The notes under the pieces were generated by a model. The model had not been told where the DNA came from. It worked only from the letters and a program-made list of their open reading frames with translations, and did not search any database. From Opitutia bacterium (GTDB taxonomy: Bacteria; Verrucomicrobiota; Verrucomicrobiia; Opitutales; Opitutaceae), in assembly GCA_947458705.1 (NCBI GenBank), contig CANHAH010000018.1, forward strand, positions 1 to 33,304: a stretch of 33,304 nt of DNA. The letters run 5' to 3'. Positions 1 through 7,828 of the stretch are shown here, piece by piece; position 1 is the first letter of the stretch, and the number at the start of each line of letters is the position of its first letter. A program made the translations under genes and the position numbers.

Positions 1-134
1 CGATTCGAGATTTTATAGAACAACATGCGGTTTGATTGTTTTTCGGCCCAATCTCGTGCCAAGTAGCGGGCGCGAATAATTTCGGGGATCTTGGCTCATT
101 TGGGCATCGCCGCTGAGAATATTTCTTGGAGAGA

Positions 135-149
135 ATTGTTCTAAACAAT
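135..149. promoter_or_regulatory. Short perfect dyad upstream of cimA
   Basis: ATTGTT, a three-base spacer CTA, and AACAAT form a perfect inverted repeat about 90 bases before the cimA start. The half-site size and position would suit a dimeric repressor or activator. No regulator is identified, and a six-base arm can occur by chance. The rest of 1-238 holds no gene I can support. Confidence 0.2.
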
Positions 150-238
150 CGGTGCGGTGGTAGTCCGGATGCGATTGAGTTTGGAGGGAAAAGCTCCCTT
201 GCCTCCGCGGGGATATGCGGCAACTTTCAGCCTTTAGC

Positions 239-1801
239 ATGAGTACCTCAGTCAAAATTTACGATACGACTTTGCGTGATGGCACGCAGGGAGAGGGCAT
301 CAGTTTTTCTGTGGCCGACAAGCTACGGATTGCCGAGCGGTTGGATCAATTTGGCGTCGACTACATTGAGGGTGGGTTTCCTGGCTCTAATCCGAGGGAT
401 ATTACGTTTTTCGCGGAGGCGAAACACCTCAAGTTAAAGCACGCTCGGCTGGCGGCCTTTGGTTCCACGCGTCGCGCTGGAGCGCAAGCGGACCAAGATC
501 CACAATTGCGCACATTGATCGATAGCGGCATGCCCGTGATGACTATTGTGGGTAAAACGTGGACGCTCCACGTCACCGAAATTTTGCGCACGACGCTCGA
601 GGAAAATCTCGCAATGATTGAAGATTCCACGCGCTATTTGGTCGCGCAGGGGCGCGAGGTGGTCTATGACGCCGAGCATTTTTTCGACGGTTATAGGGCC
701 GATCCTGAGTACGCAATTCGCACCTTAGCAGCTGCTTTGCGCGGCGGCGCGAGCAACCTTACTCTCTGTGATACCAATGGTGGAACGCTCGTGGATGATT
801 TTAAGGGCATCGTCGCCCATGCCGTACGGGAATTTGGCGGAGATAAGATCGGCGTGCATTGTCATAACGACAGCGGATTGGGCGTCGCACTCACCCTCGC
901 GGGCGTGACGGCGGGTGCTCGACTCGTCCAAGGCACTGCTAACGGCTATGGTGAACGCGTCGGGAATGCTAATCTTACGACGGTTCTAGCAAATTTGTTT
1001 TTAAAGATGGATTGCACGGCGCGATGTGCATCGAACTTGGCGCAACTGCGCGATCTCTCGCTGTTTTTTGACGAGCTCGCAAATCTGCGGCCTGATCCAA
1101 AGGCGCCGTTTGTCGGTCAATCCGCTTTTGCGCACAAAGGTGGTTTGCACGCTAACGCTGCGCAAAAGGTTGCTCGTAGTTACGAGCATATCGACCCCGC
1201 GCTCGTAGGTAACCGCACCCGTGTGCTCGTGTCAGATATGGCGGGTCGTAGTAGCCTCGCGCTCAAGGCCAAAGAACTGGGCCTCGAGTTGGATGAAAAA
1301 CATCCCGAGATGAAAACATTGATTGAGCAACTTAAGGAGCGTGAGTTCCGGGGCTACGAATATGAAGCTGCCGATGCCTCATTTCGTCTCTTGATCGGTG
1401 CCGCGCTCGGTAAGCGAAAAACGTTTTTTGAAGTCGAGACCTATCGCGTAATCATCGAGCGTCACGGAGCTGATCTTTGGGCAGAGGCTACGGTTAAGAT
1501 TCGCGTCGAAGGGGAATCAGTTCACACCGTGGCCGAATGTACGGGCCCAGTCGGAGCACTGGATAAGGCGCTGCGTCTCGCGCTAGAAAAAACCTACCCT
1601 CAGCTGCGCGAATTGGTATTGCGCGACTACAAAGTACGCATCCTCGAAAGTGGCGCGGGTACTAATTCGCGCACCCGGGTTTTGATCGAAAGCGGCGACG
1701 GTCGCACCGTCTGGGGTACTGTTGGCGTGAGTGACAATATCATTGATGCTAGTTGGGAAGCGTTGCGAGACGCCGTGGACTACAAGTTGTCCTTGGGCTA
1801 A
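239..1801 (+). CDS. cimA: (R)-citramalate synthase, LeuA-family acyl transferase
   Basis: The family condenses pyruvate with acetyl-CoA to (R)-citramalate, the threonine-independent entry to isoleucine synthesis. The protein opens with VKIYDTTLRDGTQGEG, the signature of the HMGL-like TIM barrel, whose Asp and Arg bind metal and substrate. A GVHCHNDSGLG motif (metal-binding His pair) and GTANGYGERVGNANL follow. The last ~130 residues look like the LeuA dimerisation/regulatory domain, which in relatives gives isoleucine feedback. Length is about 520 residues, typical of the CimA type. An in-frame ATG at 215 would add eight residues; I prefer 239 because the conserved barrel begins almost at once after it. 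It could in principle be another member of the homocitrate/isopropylmalate synthase superfamily, but TLRDGTQGEG and the length favour CimA. It stands alone and converges on the CLC gene. Confidence 0.9.
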   Translation: MSTSVKIYDTTLRDGTQGEGISFSVADKLRIAERLDQFGVDYIEGGFPGSNPRDITFFAEAKHLKLKHARLAAFGSTRRAGAQADQDPQLRTLIDSGMPVMTIVGKTWTLHVTEILRTTLEENLAMIEDSTRYLVAQGREVVYDAEHFFDGYRADPEYAIRTLAAALRGGASNLTLCDTNGGTLVDDFKGIVAHAVREFGGDKIGVHCHNDSGLGVALTLAGVTAGARLVQGTANGYGERVGNANLTTVLANLFLKMDCTARCASNLAQLRDLSLFFDELANLRPDPKAPFVGQSAFAHKGGLHANAAQKVARSYEHIDPALVGNRTRVLVSDMAGRSSLALKAKELGLELDEKHPEMKTLIEQLKEREFRGYEYEAADASFRLLIGAALGKRKTFFEVETYRVIIERHGADLWAEATVKIRVEGESVHTVAECTGPVGALDKALRLALEKTYPQLRELVLRDYKVRILESGAGTNSRTRVLIESGDGRTVWGTVGVSDNIIDASWEALRDAVDYKLSLG

Positions 1802-1825
1802 GTAAACGCAGCGGCGCCACAGCTT

Positions 1826-3082
1826 TTATACTTGGGCTTTGCGCGTGTAGAGGCTGGCCGATCCGCTGCACCGCTGCGCCAACCAGCAAGCGAGCGCAAA
1901 ATACACTACGTGGTGCGCGCCAAAAAGTTCGACGCCCAAGATGGTGCAGGCGAGGCGAGTCTTCGTTGCACCTGCAAATACAGCGATCAGGCCTAGGCCT
2001 GCCAACAAATCCAAGGGAGCTCCGAGGAGTAGGGCCAGAGTGTGGCCGAGCGTGGCGCCTATGAAAAAAAGCGGTGTCACTTCGCCACCTTTAAAACCAC
2101 TGGCGATGGTCACGACGGTAAAAATCAATTTCCAGGCCCAACTCCAAGTGCTGGCTCCACCCGTTTGGAAAGCGGAAAGTATCGTTACAGCTGCGGGGTT
2201 GTTTGAACTTACCCCAAGGCCAAGATAATCGCGCGTGCCCACGAGATAGACGAGCGCGATCACCATTATGCCTCCGATCATGGGCCGCAGCGGCGCATAG
2301 GCCACGAGACGCTTAATGGCGTTATTTAAAAGATGAATGAGTGCTGTGAACACTCGACTCGCGTAGCCAAAAACCACGGCCGCGATCATAACTTTGATCA
2401 ATAACAAAGGCTCGATAAAATCGCTTAGTTTCGTGCCGGTCCTGCTGCTGATATGATAGATAGCATGCTGAATGCCCCAGGCTGAGCAGGTGAGGTGCCC
2501 AACCCAGCTCGCCAAAAGTACTGGCAGTAACATCCGGTACTGGGTGCGATCACGGGCAATAACCTCCAGCGCGAAGACTGCACCTGCCACCGGCGTGCCA
2601 AAAATAGAGCCGAAACCAGCCGCAACGCCTGTCATGAGCACGACGCGTAGCGTCACTGCCGGCAGTTGAAACCGCCGGCCCAAAGCGCTGGCGATACTAC
2701 CGCCCATTTGAACCGCTGTGCCTTCACGCCCAGCTGACCCACCGCACAGATGAGTGACTAGCGTGCCTATTAGGACTAGGGGAGTGAGTCGGGCCGGTAC
2801 ACCACCGCTCGGGCTATGAATCTGTTCGATGATTAAGTTTGTGCCACCTTCAGCTTTTTGACCGATACGCTGATAGATCCAGCCGACCCCAAAGCCCGCC
2901 ACTGGCAGTAACCAGATTAACCACGGGAAGGTTTCGCGGGTTTCTGTGGCGCGATCCAGCGACCATAAAAATAGCGCGCTCGCGCTGCCCGCTAGTAAAC
3001 CAACTGGGATCGCCCACTGGCACCACCCAGTCACCGCTCTCAGCGGAGTAGTGTATGAATAAGGCTTGGGCGGTTGAGTCAT
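1826..3082 (-). CDS. CLC-family anion transporter, candidate CLC-F fluoride/proton antiporter
   Basis: This is a 418-residue polytopic membrane protein of the CLC fold. GREGTAVQMGG at about residues 118-128 carries the gating glutamate E120, but with Thr where ordinary chloride CLCs have Pro (GREGP). The usual GSGIP anion-coordinating segment is not recognisable; GGTNLII lies in its place near residues 79-85. Near residue 332 GGEVTPLFFIGA replaces the usual GGxFxP segment. These departures, and the short length without CBS domains, match what is known of the CLC-F clade, which exports fluoride in exchange for protons; that assignment is inference. A chloride/proton antiporter is the alternative. 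The gene is divergent from tatC with an imperfect dyad between them, and I found no fluoride riboswitch upstream. Confidence 0.8.
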   Translation of the reverse strand: MTQPPKPYSYTTPLRAVTGWCQWAIPVGLLAGSASALFLWSLDRATETRETFPWLIWLLPVAGFGVGWIYQRIGQKAEGGTNLIIEQIHSPSGGVPARLTPLVLIGTLVTHLCGGSAGREGTAVQMGGSIASALGRRFQLPAVTLRVVLMTGVAAGFGSIFGTPVAGAVFALEVIARDRTQYRMLLPVLLASWVGHLTCSAWGIQHAIYHISSRTGTKLSDFIEPLLLIKVMIAAVVFGYASRVFTALIHLLNNAIKRLVAYAPLRPMIGGIMVIALVYLVGTRDYLGLGVSSNNPAAVTILSAFQTGGASTWSWAWKLIFTVVTIASGFKGGEVTPLFFIGATLGHTLALLLGAPLDLLAGLGLIAVFAGATKTRLACTILGVELFGAHHVVYFALACWLAQRCSGSASLYTRKAQV

Positions 3083-3131
3083 AGAGCGCAGGATGATCAG
3101 GTTAGGAATCGAGCGGCTTCAGCAGAGTCAA

Positions 3132-3161
3132 CCTGCTGGTGGTCACGGTGACCATAGCAGG
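3132..3161. promoter_or_regulatory. Nested inverted repeat between divergent clc and tatC
   Basis: Outer arms CCTGCT (3132-3137) and AGCAGG (3156-3161) enclose inner arms GGTCAC (3141-3146) and GTGACC (3148-3153) around one central base. The central base makes a tight RNA hairpin unlikely, so a protein-binding dyad is the better reading. It lies in the shared upstream region of two divergent genes, where an operator could act on either. A further AGCAG at 3121 adds a third half-site-like element. The binding protein is unknown. Confidence 0.4.
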
Positions 3162-3240
3162 ATTGAGCGGTGGAAAAGAGATCGCGCTTTTGTTTTGGAA
3201 AAAGTTTCCCACGGTGCATGTTTCACGTCTTTTCATCCTT

Positions 3241-4059
3241 GTGAGCGCACCTGAAGACTCCCCTTACGAACAGCCGAACCTCGAACCGGCTCCCGATCCC
3301 CGTGAAAAACCGATGGGTTTTTTTGATCATCTCGAAGAGATGCGTTGGACGATCATCAAATGTGCGGCGACTTTTTTGATTTTTGCGTGTTTGATCGGTA
3401 TTTTTCTAAAAGAGTTTAATGAAGTCCTGCTTTGGCCGTTGAATTCAGTCACTGCTTCCTACCCCGATCTTAAGTTGGAGCTTGGTACTACGACGATCAT
3501 GGAGGGGTTCAACGTTGTGATTCAGATGTGCTTGATGGGCGGTCTCATTCTATCAATGCCGTTTTTTCTGTTTTTTATTGGTCAATTTGTGGCGCCAGCG
3601 CTCACGGAAAAAGAATTGAAGGGGGTTTTGCCAATGTGTGTTTCGGCTACGATTCTTTTCATCATCGGAGCCAGTTTCGCTTTTTTGTTCCTGATGCCGA
3701 GTACGGTGCGGGTATCGATCGAGTTGAATCAATTTTTCGGTTACGCCACGCGGTGGACGCCTGGAGCCTATTACAGTTTGTTGACTTGGTTTGTGCTCGG
3801 GGTGGGGGCTTCTTTTGAATTCCCGCTTGTGATCGTGCTGCTCGTTTGGCTCGGCCTAATGACGACGGCGTTTCTTAAAAAATACCGCAGGCACGCGATC
3901 GTGATCATTTTCGTCATCGCCGCTGTGGTGACGCCGACGCCAGATCCCTTTGTGCAGACGATGTTCGCGCTACCGCTCTATTTGCTATTTGAAATTGCGA
4001 TTTTCGCTTCGTCTAGGGTGGAAAAGCGCAAAAATGGTTTTCGCCTTGGGAAGAGCTAA
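3241..4059 (+). CDS. tatC: Sec-independent protein translocase subunit TatC
   Basis: TatC is the multi-spanning receptor of the twin-arginine pathway, which exports folded, cofactor-bearing proteins across the inner membrane. The N-terminal signature MGFFDHLEEMRW (residues 25-36 from the chosen start) is the family's FxxHLxELR-like motif. About six hydrophobic segments follow, and a basic tail (VEKRKNGFRLGKS) ends the protein at 272 residues. A longer reading from GTG 3139 would overlap the palindromic intergenic dyad and adds no family-like sequence, so I place the start at GTG 3241; ATG 3313 would cut directly before the conserved motif. No tatA or tatB is adjacent. It converges on the flavoprotein gene across a terminator-like hairpin. 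Confidence 0.93.
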   Translation: MSAPEDSPYEQPNLEPAPDPREKPMGFFDHLEEMRWTIIKCAATFLIFACLIGIFLKEFNEVLLWPLNSVTASYPDLKLELGTTTIMEGFNVVIQMCLMGGLILSMPFFLFFIGQFVAPALTEKELKGVLPMCVSATILFIIGASFAFLFLMPSTVRVSIELNQFFGYATRWTPGAYYSLLTWFVLGVGASFEFPLVIVLLVWLGLMTTAFLKKYRRHAIVIIFVIAAVVTPTPDPFVQTMFALPLYLLFEIAIFASSRVEKRKNGFRLGKS

Positions 4060-4074
4060 TCCTCTTCGCAACCG

Positions 4075-4102
4075 ATCGGTCCGAGTTTGAGCTCGGGCCG
4101 GT
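4075..4102. terminator. Terminator-like hairpin between convergent tatC and flavoprotein genes
   Basis: An 11-pair stem (4075-4085 with 4092-4102, including two G-U type pairs) closes a six-base loop TTTGAG. It lies exactly in the 64-base gap between two genes that end towards each other. No clear T-run follows on either strand, so it may work weakly or mainly protect the 3' ends. Confidence 0.45.
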
Positions 4103-4123
4103 GAAGGCAGGTTCAGGCTGCGT

Positions 4124-5569
4124 TTAAATGCAATATTCGATAACGGCGGCTTCTGCTGCTAGAGAATTGGGGGCGGCGGCCAGTAAGGTCTGTGCCACGC
4201 GAAGTGCTTGGCCTCGTAGTTCAGGTACGGCGATGGTTTCCCATAGTGTGCCGCGGAGCAAAGGACCGAGCGCGAGTAGATACGGCGAGGGTTGGTCGTC
4301 TTTTTGAATCACCGTGAAATCAGGCGCGATTTTGAGGCCCATGTCTGCGGCATCTGCTTGAGCGAGACCGCGTTTGAGTAAAGCGCGCAACAACGGTGAA
4401 TGCGTGGCACTGAAGCGGGTTTGCGGCCCAGTGCCGTTAATCACAAGATCAGCTGTGAGGCTAGAAGCTGCTCCGCCTGAGGGTTGCAGATCTACGGTAA
4501 TTTTTTGACCAGCGGCGCGGAGACCGGTTATGTTGGCAGCGGTGGTCGTGATGCGCCCGCTCGTGACGGCGGCAGTGATGGTTTGATGGATTGAAGGGGC
4601 GATGCGGTGGCGGACGACGTTCCAGCGCGCGGCATAATGGGTGATGAATTTCTGTCGCTCCTTATCAGAAAATGCCTGCCAAATTCGTTGGGTGTGGGGC
4701 CGGAGCTTATCCACGATGATAGCGGGATTAGCCCCGAGGGTACGGAGTCGTTCGCAGTGGTGCTCCATTAGTGCGACCAACTCGGAGAGACCTAGGCTCG
4801 CCAGATCGACGTCGGACGGCGGAAAATCAGGGACATCGACGCCTTTGAAATGCGATTGAGGTAAAAATCCATGACGAGAAATCGCGTGGATGCGTCCGCG
4901 CCAATCCAACGCGAGTAAGGTAAGAATCGCGTCGACTGTCGTAAGGCCGGTGCCGAGAAGTACGATGGTACCGCCGGGGGCCGGAAGTTTTTTTCCCCAG
5001 TCGATCCAGGGGTTGGCGCACCAAGCGGGGTGGTCGCAGAGTGCTGCGCTTCCGTTGAGATCGGCCGGGGGTTCATTGCCTGTAGCAAGGACGACACGAT
5101 CCGCCAGCATAGCTGTTCCGTCGGCGAGAATGAGCCGAGCTCCTTGGGTTTCAGGAATTAGATCTACGACTTCGATTGATATATTTTTAATTTCGACGCT
5201 CGAGCGTGAGTTCAGTGGGCCGGAATAGTGCCACGCTAGGCTGCGTAGATAGTCTCCGTAAACGCGTCGCGGCATAAATGTTTCGCGTAATTCGGCTTCG
5301 GGTATGTTGGCGTACTCTGTGCGCGTGATCAGCCAATCGACAAAGTGGCTGGGGTATTCGGGAAACGCCGACATGTTGCGAGCGGCGACATTAAGTAAAT
5401 GCTCTGGACGTTGCGTACTGTACGCGATGCCGCGTCCGGCGGGATAGGTGCAATTAAGAACGCTGATCCGGAGCGGTACGGTGCTTAGGCGGGCAAGATT
5501 TATTGCCGTGAGTGTGCCGCTAAAGCCGCCACCAATTATGGCGATGCGTTGGAGGTGGGGCTGAATCAT
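4124..5569 (-). CDS. FAD/NAD(P)-binding protein (NAD_binding_9-like flavoprotein)
   Basis: A 481-residue soluble protein begins with the dinucleotide-binding Rossmann motif IAIIGGGFSGTLTAINLAR at residues 9-27. A second nucleotide-binding stretch, GTIVLLGTGLTTVDAILTLL, lies near residue 200, as in the YdhS-like or HcaR/PF13454-type flavoproteins that bind FAD and NAD(P). ATGNEPP and INGTGP are further FAD-side motifs. The substrate is not predictable. It is separated from the small membrane gene upstream by a rho-independent terminator, so it probably has its own promoter within 5570-5625. It is adjacent to but not clearly part of the oxidase locus. Confidence 0.75.
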   Translation of the reverse strand: MIQPHLQRIAIIGGGFSGTLTAINLARLSTVPLRISVLNCTYPAGRGIAYSTQRPEHLLNVAARNMSAFPEYPSHFVDWLITRTEYANIPEAELRETFMPRRVYGDYLRSLAWHYSGPLNSRSSVEIKNISIEVVDLIPETQGARLILADGTAMLADRVVLATGNEPPADLNGSAALCDHPAWCANPWIDWGKKLPAPGGTIVLLGTGLTTVDAILTLLALDWRGRIHAISRHGFLPQSHFKGVDVPDFPPSDVDLASLGLSELVALMEHHCERLRTLGANPAIIVDKLRPHTQRIWQAFSDKERQKFITHYAARWNVVRHRIAPSIHQTITAAVTSGRITTTAANITGLRAAGQKITVDLQPSGGAASSLTADLVINGTGPQTRFSATHSPLLRALLKRGLAQADAADMGLKIAPDFTVIQKDDQPSPYLLALGPLLRGTLWETIAVPELRGQALRVAQTLLAAAPNSLAAEAAVIEYCI

Positions 5570-5622
5570 AGGCCGTGATGCAGAAATAGACGCCGCAGAT
5601 GCTTAAGGGATGGGGAGGAAAT

Positions 5623-5652
5623 AAAAAAAGCGCGTTGATGATCAACGCGCTT
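5623..5652 (-). terminator. Rho-independent terminator of the small membrane protein gene
   Basis: Read on the minus strand, arms of 12 bases (5641-5652 and 5628-5639) pair perfectly around a central base, in practice a small loop, and run directly into a run of seven T. This is a textbook intrinsic terminator, 28 bases beyond the stop of the 79-residue gene. It separates that gene from the flavoprotein gene. Confidence 0.9.
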
Positions 5653-5679
5653 AAAGTCTGAGCCGCGGTGGTGGCGGTA

Positions 5680-5919
5680 TTATTTCTTTTTGGCCGCGAG
5701 TTGTGCCTTAAGGACTACGCGGAACATTTGGATGGCTAGCCAGAATACGCCCGACATACAGGCGGAGGTCAGGCCACCCCACAGCATCACCATCTTTGGA
5801 TCGTGCGTTGGGACATGCGAGGCCACCAGCGAGTAGATATAAAGAAAAAAGCCGATCACGAGCACGGCATCGACAACGAGGCTAAGTGGCGTGGTGAGTT
5901 TTCCAAGAGGCGTAGACAT
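5680..5919 (-). CDS. Small two-helix membrane protein of unknown function
   Basis: I do not recognise a family. The 79-residue product has two hydrophobic segments, roughly residues 11-29 (LSLVVDAVLVIGFFLYIYS) and 43-65, and a strongly basic C-terminus ending AAKKK, which suggests a cytoplasmic tail. A longer reading from 6030 exists, but it would add a basic stretch running through the divergent promoter region, so I start at ATG 5919. It is divergent from the PocR/AraC-type regulator gene with about 115 bases between starts, and a strong terminator closes it as a single-gene unit. Confidence 0.7.
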   Translation of the reverse strand: MSTPLGKLTTPLSLVVDAVLVIGFFLYIYSLVASHVPTHDPKMVMLWGGLTSACMSGVFWLAIQMFRVVLKAQLAAKKK

Positions 5920-6034
5920 ATCAAAATGAGAGATTGAGATAGTGGGCTTTGTCCACGGAAATTTTCTTGGTTTCAGGGGTGCGCGTAATTTGTTCAGCTT
6001 GCAGCCGACGGATCTCTTCTTAATCTCCAACCTA

Positions 6035-6946
6035 ATGGCTCCTGTCGATTCCGCCGCTCAACGTAGTCGCACGGTTGTGGAGCAGCTCCGGCGATCTGAC
6101 ATTTTTCGAGATTATGAGCAGGCTTTTCGGGAGACTACGGGCTTACCGATTAATCTGCGTCCGATCGAGGCTTTTGACCTGCCGCATCATAAAGATCCGA
6201 AGCAGGCGCCGTTTTGCGCGTTGCTAGCTCAGAGCAACAAATCTTGCGCGGCTTGCCTTCAGCTACAGAAAAAAGTCGAAGAGGAGGCGAAATTGGAGCC
6301 GAAAACACTCAAGTGCTTTGCCGGCCTGTGTGATTCGTCTGTGCCGGTGCGCGTGGGCGAAAACCTTGTGGCTTTTTTGCAAACCGGCCAGATTTTGTTG
6401 CATCAGCCCTCGAAGGCTGAATTCGCCAAAACGACGCGTCAGCTTGTCCAGTGGGGATCCGAAGTTGATCTTAAAAAATTAGAGGAAGCTTATTTTCAGA
6501 CCCGTGTCGTCTCCAAAAAACAATACGAATCCATACTGCGGTTACTAACAATTTTCGCGCAACATTTGGCCTCGGTGAGTAATCAACTCAGTGTGCGGCA
6601 AAGCACTAGCGAGGCACCCGCCGTGACGCGCGCTCGCATATACATTGCCGAGCATCAAACGGAGGAAATTGCCCTCAAGGACGTGGCCGGGGCTGTGAAC
6701 ATGAGCGCATTTTATTTCTGCAAAACCTTTAAAAAGGCCACGGGGATGACGTTTACCGATTATCTAGCCCGCGTTCGGGTGGAGAAAGTTAAGAATCTTC
6801 TGCTTAATCCGCACAAACGCGTGAGTGAAGCCGCTTATGAAGCAGGGTTTCAATCGTTGTCGCAGTTTAACCGGGTTTTCCTTCGGATAGCGGGACAATC
6901 ACCCTCGGTTTACCGCGATCACGTGCATAACATTTCGAGGTCCTGA
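6035..6946 (+). CDS. AraC-family transcriptional regulator with PocR-type sensory domain
   Basis: The C-terminal ~100 residues form an AraC double helix-turn-helix: ARIYIAEHQTEEIALKDVAG, then the FKKATGMTFTDYL linker region and VSEAAYEAGFQSLSQFNRVF as the second helix-turn-helix. The N-terminal ~170 residues match the PocR ligand-binding type, with cysteines in CALLAQSNKSCAACLQL and KCFAGLCDSSVPV. In PocR itself the domain senses a small molecule; here the cysteines could also bind metal or respond to redox state, which is inference. The start is ATG 6035, because codons upstream of it reach into the divergent promoter region without conserved sequence. The oxidase locus follows within 1.2 kb, so control of it is possible but unproven. 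Confidence 0.85.
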   Translation: MAPVDSAAQRSRTVVEQLRRSDIFRDYEQAFRETTGLPINLRPIEAFDLPHHKDPKQAPFCALLAQSNKSCAACLQLQKKVEEEAKLEPKTLKCFAGLCDSSVPVRVGENLVAFLQTGQILLHQPSKAEFAKTTRQLVQWGSEVDLKKLEEAYFQTRVVSKKQYESILRLLTIFAQHLASVSNQLSVRQSTSEAPAVTRARIYIAEHQTEEIALKDVAGAVNMSAFYFCKTFKKATGMTFTDYLARVRVEKVKNLLLNPHKRVSEAAYEAGFQSLSQFNRVFLRIAGQSPSVYRDHVHNISRS

Positions 6947-6952
6947 TAAGCC

Positions 6953-7417
6953 TCAAGAGCGCGCTGAAACCTTGGCGGCGCTCAGCGCGGCGTCCCGATA
7001 TTGGCAGACAGAGCAAAAAGCCTCTACCTCCGTGCGCCCTAAAATGCGGATTAAGTTTAATAATTCAATCACCGCTTGATCGCGTACCACGGATTCCAGT
7101 TTGGGTATTGAGACTTGGGTAAACACCATCGCTTCTAGCCACGCTTGTTCTCCGGCGATAAAAAAATAGAGGTACGGATTACGGCCGCAGGGACAATTCG
7201 GGCGTGCACAACTGGTCTGTAGCGGTCCGGGTGTCTTAAGTTTCGAAGCTATTTCCAGAGCTTGAATGATCGAGTCGAAGGTCCAATCCAGTAAATGGAT
7301 CAACATGTCTGGGTGAGCTAGGGCAGTATTCGCACGCTCAATATGCAGCAGTGTGGCCCACCGGGCGCAGATTTGCGTCCGTCGATTAAGCAGCGCTTGA
7401 ACCAATTCTCCCTGCAT
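6953..7417 (-). CDS. Unknown cysteine-motif protein
   Basis: I do not recognise the family. The 154-residue product appears soluble and mostly helical. Two cysteine clusters stand out: CARPNCPCG near residues 69-77 and CSVC near residues 136-139. The spacing C-x5-C-x-C and C-x2-C could hold zinc or an iron-sulfur cluster. The N-terminal region (LVQALLNRRTQICARW) loosely resembles the helical N-terminal domains of RsbR-type sensors, which is only suggestive. It converges on the regulator gene with six bases between stops and is divergent from the DUF2934 gene leading into the oxidase locus. Confidence 0.65.
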   Translation of the reverse strand: MQGELVQALLNRRTQICARWATLLHIERANTALAHPDMLIHLLDWTFDSIIQALEIASKLKTPGPLQTSCARPNCPCGRNPYLYFFIAGEQAWLEAMVFTQVSIPKLESVVRDQAVIELLNLIRILGRTEVEAFCSVCQYRDAALSAAKVSARS

Positions 7418-7595
7418 TACTAGAGAGTATCAATTTGGTCTAACGCTTACTCCGCGCGCCTTGCGAAAGTTTAGGCATTTTTTGCCTCAGTAAAAAATCA
7501 ACCTCGGACAAAATATGCACAGTCTCAGGCAAGGCCTGCACAGACTGATCGAGTTTAAACGGTTACATTCAGAGGCACACAACAACTCGCACCCA

Positions 7596-7805
7596 ATGAA
7601 AATTAACGCCTCTCACGCCATCGCATCAACAGAACCGACCGAAGCTCAAATTCAACATCAGGCTTATATGCTTTGGCAGGCTGCCGGATGCCAAGAGGGC
7701 CGAGAGCTCGATGACTGGCTTCAGGCCCGTGAACTGCTGCGCCATCTGCATGGGCACGCCAACCATAAGCCGCGGGCAAGAGTCCAGAAACGTCAGGCCC
7801 AATAA
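7596..7805 (+). CDS. DUF2934 domain protein
   Basis: The 69-residue product contains one DUF2934-like unit: IQHQAYMLWQAAGCQEGREL followed by DDWLQARELL. This matches the family pattern of I-x3-AY-x-LW-x2-G-x2-GR-x3-DWLxAE. The role of DUF2934 is unknown. The short tail is basic. A longer reading from ATG 7515 adds unlike sequence, so I start at ATG 7596. It precedes the CcoS-like gene by 23 bases and may be carried on the same transcript as the oxidase genes. Confidence 0.65.
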   Translation: MKINASHAIASTEPTEAQIQHQAYMLWQAAGCQEGRELDDWLQARELLRHLHGHANHKPRARVQKRQAQ

Positions 7806-7828
7806 TTCCGAAAATTTCTGCCTAGTTG

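Noticed and set aside
13-255. Reverse-strand reading frame whose translation happens to spell CRISPR in amino-acid letters.
   Set aside because: The letters are coincidence. There are no repeats or spacers, and the frame overlaps the cimA start without any family-like sequence.
3083-3240. Possible fluoride (crcB) riboswitch before the CLC gene.
   Set aside because: I looked on the minus strand for the conserved GATG and the paired GCTGATG-type segments and did not find them in order; a few bases resemble the 3' part only.
7473-7487. AGGCA/TGCCT inverted repeat before the DUF2934 gene.
   Set aside because: A five-pair stem with a T-only loop is too weak to call a terminator or operator without conservation data.
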